NCBI GenBank assembly: GCA_030540435.1
Contig: JAUNWG010000001.1
Span: forward strand, 61,448-125,447
Source: Eubacteriales bacterium
Lineage (GTDB): Bacteria > Bacillota > Clostridia > Oscillospirales > Butyricicoccaceae
Direction: 5' to 3'
Length of the DNA stretch: 64,000 bases
The notes under the pieces are model-generated. The model did no database searches. It worked only from the letters and a program-made list of their open reading frames with translations, and was not told the DNA's origin. Positions 59,881-64,000 of this stretch are shown piece by piece (the stretch's first letter is position 1; each line of letters starts with the position of its first letter). The position numbers and the translations under genes were made by a program.

Positions 59881-60573
59881 TTATAAAAAATGATCCAGCT
59901 CAACGCGCAGCTTTTGCAGGGATTTCTTCTCGATACGGGAAATATATGACCGTGAAATGCTGTGCAGCTTGGCAACCTCACGCTGGGTCAGCGGCGTATG
60001 CCCATCCAAGCCGTAGCGCTGGGTGATGATCTCCCGTTCGCGCGGCTCCAGAACATGTAAGGCATTGGCAAGCAGCTGGTTGCGGTCGCTGAGGTCAATC
60101 TGCTCCAGCTGTTCATCATTACTGCTCAGAATATCCATATAAGACAATGAATTTCCATCGCCGTCCTGTTCCATCGGTTCGTTGAGAGAGACCTCATTGG
60201 ACAGCTTTTTGGACGCGCGGAAATACATCAGGATCTCATTTTCAATGCAGCGGGAAATATAGGTAGCCAGCCGGGCATTTTTTCCGGGATCAAATGTTGA
60301 AACGCCTTTGATTAGTCCGATCGTACCAATGGAGATCAGGTCGTCGGTATCCGCGTTAAAGGAATAATATTTTTTTACAATATGTGCCACAAGGCGCAGG
60401 TTGTGTTCAATGAGCTTTTCTCTTGCAGTGTTGTCACCCTGGCGCATTGCCTGAATGTAAGCCGCTTCCTGTTCCGCGCTGAGCGGGCGGGGGAAGGAGC
60501 CGGAGGGGGAGGAGACACGAAGGATACAGAATGCCGCGCCGCACAGCAGCGCAGTTGTAATGGAAAACAGCAC
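59881..60573 (-). CDS. sigK: Sporulation sigma factor sigma-K
   Basis: This 230-aa sigma-70-type factor drives late mother-cell gene expression in sporulation. A hydrophobic N-terminus (LFSITTALLCGAAFCIL) fits the pro-sequence removed by SpoIVFB. Region 2 has REKLIEHNLRLVAHIVKKYY and LISIGTIGLIKGVSTFD; region 4 has LEPREREIITQRYGLDG and TQREVAKLHSISRSYISRIE. The gene is intact, with no skin-type insertion. It argues for a spore-forming host. Confidence 0.95.
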   Translation of the reverse strand: MLFSITTALLCGAAFCILRVSSPSGSFPRPLSAEQEAAYIQAMRQGDNTAREKLIEHNLRLVAHIVKKYYSFNADTDDLISIGTIGLIKGVSTFDPGKNARLATYISRCIENEILMYFRASKKLSNEVSLNEPMEQDGDGNSLSYMDILSSNDEQLEQIDLSDRNQLLANALHVLEPREREIITQRYGLDGHTPLTQREVAKLHSISRSYISRIEKKSLQKLRVELDHFL

Positions 60574-60737
60574 AGGAAAACCATCCTTTCACCAAGAGGA
60601 TGGTTCAGCATATGCGGCGGGAAGCTGTCTGGTTACTGCAAAAGTAAAACCATCAGGATAGGAAACTGCATTTTCTTGTGGTAAAATAATAGTAGATAAC
60701 CTGAAGAACGATGTGCAAGGGGCAGGAGGAGACAGAT

Positions 60738-61784
60738 ATGCGTCATACGTTGAAAGCGATTATATATGCCATTTTAGCGGCTGTATTCTATGCGATCAAT
60801 ACACCGCTTTCTAAAATTCTTCTGGAAAAGGTACCAACTACCATAATGGCTGCATTGTTATATCTAGGTGCAGGCTTGGGCGTAGGCATCATGTATTTAT
60901 TTCATTGGAGAGATGAAAGGAAAGCGGACCATCTGTCCAGAAGAGATCTGCCCTATACGATTGGTATGATCGTGTTGGACATTTTAGCGCCGATTTTTTT
61001 GATGATGGGACTGAACTATGGTTCAGCTTCCAATGCAGCGCTGCTGGGGAATTTTGAGATTGTAGCGACCACATTGATCGCATTGCTGATATTCCGAGAG
61101 ATCGTAACGCGAAAATTATGGATAGCGATTTTATTTATTACGATTGCCAGCATTACATTATCCTTTGAAGGGGCGGATAGCTTTCAGTTTTCGTATGGTT
61201 CTCTGTTTGTGTTGCTTGCAACGGCTTGCTGGGGTCTTGAAAATAACTGTACGAGAAATATTTCCGCAAAAAGCACGTATCAAATCGTTGTGTTAAAGGG
61301 CTTATTTTCCGGAGGCGGCTCCGTTGTTATCGCATTTCTGCTTGGAGAACAGTTTCCGAGCGTCCGATATGTACTGTTTGCGATGCTGCTTGGTTTTGTA
61401 GCATATGGTCTTAGCATATTTATGTACATTCGGGCGCAGAGAGAGTTGGGGGCAGCGAAAACAAGTGCATATTATGCAATAGCGCCTTTTATCGGGGCGT
61501 TTCTGTCCTTCCTTTTGTTGGGCGAAAAGCTGACTCGGATATATGTGGTTGCGCTTTGCTTGATGGTCATAGGAACGGCTTTTGTTATATTGGATACAAT
61601 AGGCAAGCATCATGCCCATCAGCACCAGCATATTATTACACATACACACGATGGCATCACCCACAGCCATACCATTACCCATAGCCATGCCCATAACCAT
61701 TATGGAGACAATGAAGAGCATAGCCATCGGCATACGAAAGCGCAATTGGAACAGGATCTGTGGGTTATACATCATCATGTTTGA
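60738..61784 (+). CDS. EamA/DMT-family transporter with histidine-rich C-terminal tail
   Basis: This 348-aa protein has ten hydrophobic segments in two EamA repeats (IIYAILAAVFYAINTPLSKIL; LFVLLATACWGLENNC at the second repeat). The last ~60 residues are unusual: 19 His, mostly in THTH and HSH repeats, with a final HHH. Such tails bind Zn, Ni or Co in metal transporters and chaperones. EamA proteins usually move metabolites, so metal export or metal-sensed gating is possible. The start was chosen at MRHTLK (ATG 60738) after GGAGGAGACAGAT. Confidence 0.87.
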   Translation: MRHTLKAIIYAILAAVFYAINTPLSKILLEKVPTTIMAALLYLGAGLGVGIMYLFHWRDERKADHLSRRDLPYTIGMIVLDILAPIFLMMGLNYGSASNAALLGNFEIVATTLIALLIFREIVTRKLWIAILFITIASITLSFEGADSFQFSYGSLFVLLATACWGLENNCTRNISAKSTYQIVVLKGLFSGGGSVVIAFLLGEQFPSVRYVLFAMLLGFVAYGLSIFMYIRAQRELGAAKTSAYYAIAPFIGAFLSFLLLGEKLTRIYVVALCLMVIGTAFVILDTIGKHHAHQHQHIITHTHDGITHSHTITHSHAHNHYGDNEEHSHRHTKAQLEQDLWVIHHHV

Positions 61785-61814
61785 CATATTTCGGCACAAT
61801 GGAGTATAGAGCAA

Positions 61815-62612
61815 ATGGAACTTACAAACAAGTCGATAGATCACGGCAAGGCATTTGATTGGGGAAGGGCTTCCTGCGATTATGCCAAATATCGGGATAT
61901 TTACCCGCAGATATTTTATGAGAAAATTGCACAGCGAAATCTTTGTATCAAGGGTCAAAAGGTTTTGGATCTGGGCACCGGTACGGGTGTCCTTCCAAGA
62001 AATATGTACCACTATGGCGCAGAATGGATCGGGACAGATATTTCGGAAAACCAGATAGTACAGGCGAAAAAACTGTCTGATAAATCAAATATGCGCATTC
62101 AATATCAAGCAGTTGCGACGGAGGATATTGATTTTCCCGATCATACATTCGATGTCATAACCGCCTGCCAATGTTTTTGGTATTTTGACCATGAAAGGGT
62201 CATGCCGAAGCTGTCCCGCATGCTGAAATGCAATGGAAGACTGTTGCTGCTGTATATGGCATGGCTGCCTTTTGAAGACAACATCGCCGGTGCAAGTGAA
62301 AATCTTATATTGAAATATAATCCAAGCTGGACCGGTGCAGGAGAAACAAAGCATCCAATTTTTGTACCGGATTGTGTATATCAGACCTTTGAAGCGGTAT
62401 ACCATGAAGAATACGAACTTTCCGTACCGTTTACAAGGGAAAGCTGGCATGGGAGGATGAAAGCGTGTCGGGGCGTTGGCGCTTCCTTATCGCCTGAGGA
62501 AATTGAAACATGGGAAACGGAGCATAAAAGACTGTTGCAAGAGATTGCGCCAGATACATTTTCAATTAAGCACTATGCAGCGATGCTGGAGCTAAAAAAG
62601 TCTGATATATAA
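61815..62612 (+). CDS. Class I SAM-dependent methyltransferase
   Basis: This 265-aa enzyme has the Rossmann SAM-binding motif I KVLDLGTGTGVLPRNM, motif II WIGTDISENQI, and TFDVITACQCFWYFDHERVM. It matches the methyltransferase-11 type; the substrate is unknown. It starts 30 bases after the EamA transporter stop and may be co-transcribed. The gene is more AT-rich than most of the window. The downstream gene converges with only 12 bp between stops. Confidence 0.87.
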   Translation: MELTNKSIDHGKAFDWGRASCDYAKYRDIYPQIFYEKIAQRNLCIKGQKVLDLGTGTGVLPRNMYHYGAEWIGTDISENQIVQAKKLSDKSNMRIQYQAVATEDIDFPDHTFDVITACQCFWYFDHERVMPKLSRMLKCNGRLLLLYMAWLPFEDNIAGASENLILKYNPSWTGAGETKHPIFVPDCVYQTFEAVYHEEYELSVPFTRESWHGRMKACRGVGASLSPEEIETWETEHKRLLQEIAPDTFSIKHYAAMLELKKSDI

Positions 62613-62624
62613 CAACCATTCCGA

Positions 62625-63836
62625 TCAGTCATGGAATACATACTGCTCCAAGCGGCGGAATGCTTCCTGCACGCGGCTAAAGGGGAGAGCAAGGTTCATG
62701 CGCAGATGGCAAGGGCCGTGGAACATGCGCCCATCCTGAACGGCAACGCCGACGTCCCAGCAGGCGCGTTCCAGTTCATCCAATGTTGTATGATGTTCTG
62801 CGCACCATTGTGTGCAGTCGAGGAACAGCATATATGTGCCTTCCGCCTTGGAAACGGCAACACCTTCAAAATGCTCCCGAATAAAATCGCAGGCATAATT
62901 GATATTTTGCGAAAGAACGGTGCATAACTCATCCACCCATGCATGTCCCTCCGGTTTGTATGCGCCGATGAGCGCGTGCATGGAGAGGACATTCATATCA
63001 TTATAGTGAGAAAGGGAAGACTCCTTTTTCACGCGGTCACGCCACCATGTGTTATAAATAATGTGATAGCTGCCGATCAGCCCGGCAAGATTGAAGGTCT
63101 TGCTCGGCGCATAAAAAGCTGCCGTGCGCTGACGGGCATCGGCGCTGACCATTTGGGTCGGCAGATGCTTGTTTCCATTCAGCATGATGTCAGACCAAAT
63201 TTCGTCCGAAATAACATAAACATCGTATTTTCGGAACAGCTCCATACAGGTTTCCAACTCCCAACGTTCCCAGACACGACCGCAGGGATTATGCGGATTG
63301 CATAGGATAGCGGCATGGATTTTTTTCTCAGACAATTTCTTTTCCATATCTGCAAAATCCATACGCCAGATGTTATGCTCGTCTTTTTTCAGAGGGCTGT
63401 GGACGATATGATAGCCATTGTTTTTCAAAGAGCTGGTAAAACCGATATAGGTCGGGGAATGTACCAGCACGTTATCACCTCTGGAGCAGATACAATTAAG
63501 TGCGGAGATCACGCCGCCCAATACGCCGTTTTCATAACCGATATATTTTGCAGTCAGATCGGTTACATGGTTGCGCTGCTCGTGCCAGCGGATAATGGAA
63601 GCATAATATTCCTTTGTGGGCTGGTAATAGCCGAAAGCCGGATGCTGCGCACGTGCGATGATTGCTTCGGGAATTGTTGGAACGGTAGGGAAGTTCATAT
63701 CCGCAACCCACATAGGGATGATATCAAAGCCTTCTTTGGGCGCAGACGGTGCAAAGCCGGGCATATGACCCACCGCATCGATTGCCATTGCATCTCTGCC
63801 GCTGCGGTCTATGATAGAAGTAAAATCATATTTCAT
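62625..63836 (-). CDS. PatB/MalY-family PLP-dependent C-S lyase (cystathionine beta-lyase-like)
   Basis: This 403-aa fold-type I enzyme has the family start YDFTSIIDRSGRDAMAID, then IPMWVADMNFPTVP, ILCNPHNPCGRVW, DVYVISDEIWSDIML, and the Schiff-base Lys in AFYAPSKTFNLAGLIGSY. It would cleave cystathionine or cysteine to thiol, pyruvate and ammonia. The start was chosen at ATG 63834-63836 after AAGGAGTGATTTTGA. The last 164 bp of the window upstream of it (63837-64000) hold an AT-rich stretch with a possible minus-strand TATACT; nothing else is clear. Confidence 0.9.
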   Translation of the reverse strand: MKYDFTSIIDRSGRDAMAIDAVGHMPGFAPSAPKEGFDIIPMWVADMNFPTVPTIPEAIIARAQHPAFGYYQPTKEYYASIIRWHEQRNHVTDLTAKYIGYENGVLGGVISALNCICSRGDNVLVHSPTYIGFTSSLKNNGYHIVHSPLKKDEHNIWRMDFADMEKKLSEKKIHAAILCNPHNPCGRVWERWELETCMELFRKYDVYVISDEIWSDIMLNGNKHLPTQMVSADARQRTAAFYAPSKTFNLAGLIGSYHIIYNTWWRDRVKKESSLSHYNDMNVLSMHALIGAYKPEGHAWVDELCTVLSQNINYACDFIREHFEGVAVSKAEGTYMLFLDCTQWCAEHHTTLDELERACWDVGVAVQDGRMFHGPCHLRMNLALPFSRVQEAFRRLEQYVFHD

Positions 63837-64000
63837 TTCAAAATCACTCCTTATTTTGAAACCATAATCGCGTAAATAGTATAACATACCGTGTGCAAAA
63901 GCAAAAGTAGCAGGCGGGCGCAAAAAAACTCCCCCAGCAGCGCCTTTAGACTGTATCCTGAACAACAGACAGAAAAAGAAAACACCAATCGTAGAATAAC

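Noticed and set aside
59881..60573. Interruption of sigK by a skin-type element
   Set aside because: The reading frame is continuous from the pro-sequence to region 4.

Overview
The window looks like the chromosome of a spore-forming anaerobic Clostridium-class Firmicute. The composition is moderately GC-rich, with a strong GC bias at third codon positions. A Butyricicoccus/Agathobaculum-like Oscillospirales genome is my best guess; this is inference from gene content, not a database match. Spore formation is suggested by sigma-K and a YlmC/YmxH protein, anaerobic life by a monomeric [FeFe] hydrogenase, PerR-rubrerythrin, several Fe-S enzymes and selenium-molybdenum cofactor genes. No rRNA, tRNA, CRISPR array, prophage or transposase gene was seen.

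Layout. 1-6.1 kb: the 3' end of glgB, a 418-bp MITE-like element, an XRE regulator divergent from a small unknown gene across a symmetrical operator, an S1-domain protein, DUF951, uridine phosphorylase and an LTA-synthase-type sulfatase. 6.2-9.9 kb: a dapF-pyrG-dapL operon on the minus strand. 10.0-21.8 kb: a nitrogen-assimilation island. 21.8-32.9 kb: apbE/NusG-II/Gx transporter, threonine deaminase, an unknown exported protein, an orphan fumarase beta subunit, hydrogenase, and cell-wall enzymes (amidase, M23 peptidase, deacetylase). 33-42.9 kb: rpsB-tsf, aldolase, LysR, a PPK2 tandem protein, perR-rbr, phosphofructokinase, flavodoxin-like and nitrilase-like enzymes. 43-53 kb: a selenium-dependent molybdenum hydroxylase maturation cluster (selD, yedF, yqeB, MoeA-like, MOSC-MogA fusion, cysteine desulfurase, DUF3343, xdhC, mocA-like) meeting yqeC tail to tail. 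53-64 kb: pckA, a PflX-like radical SAM protein, a small membrane protein/XRE module with direct-repeat operators, adenine deaminase, a HAD phosphatase, sigK, a His-tailed EamA transporter, a methyltransferase and a PatB/MalY lyase.

The most interesting system is the nitrogen island. A seven-gene minus-strand operon encodes a split, archaeal-type glutamate synthase (amidotransferase, FMN synthase domain, polyferredoxin, FAD oxidoreductase, GXGXG subunit), then GlnA and an ANTAR RNA-binding regulator whose receiver domain has lost its phospho-acceptor Asp. Divergent from it lie glutamine synthetase III and an Amt-PII fusion. Three leaders (gltB1-like, glnN, amt) each carry a small hairpin with the same hexaloop AAAGGC, matching the A1/G4 rule for ANTAR targets. 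In each, the 3' arm of this hairpin overlaps the 5' arm of an intrinsic terminator, so the two folds exclude each other. I infer that the ANTAR protein antiterminates the whole island. In two cases the hairpin sits at the predicted mRNA 5' end, leaving no room for the usual second ANTAR hairpin.
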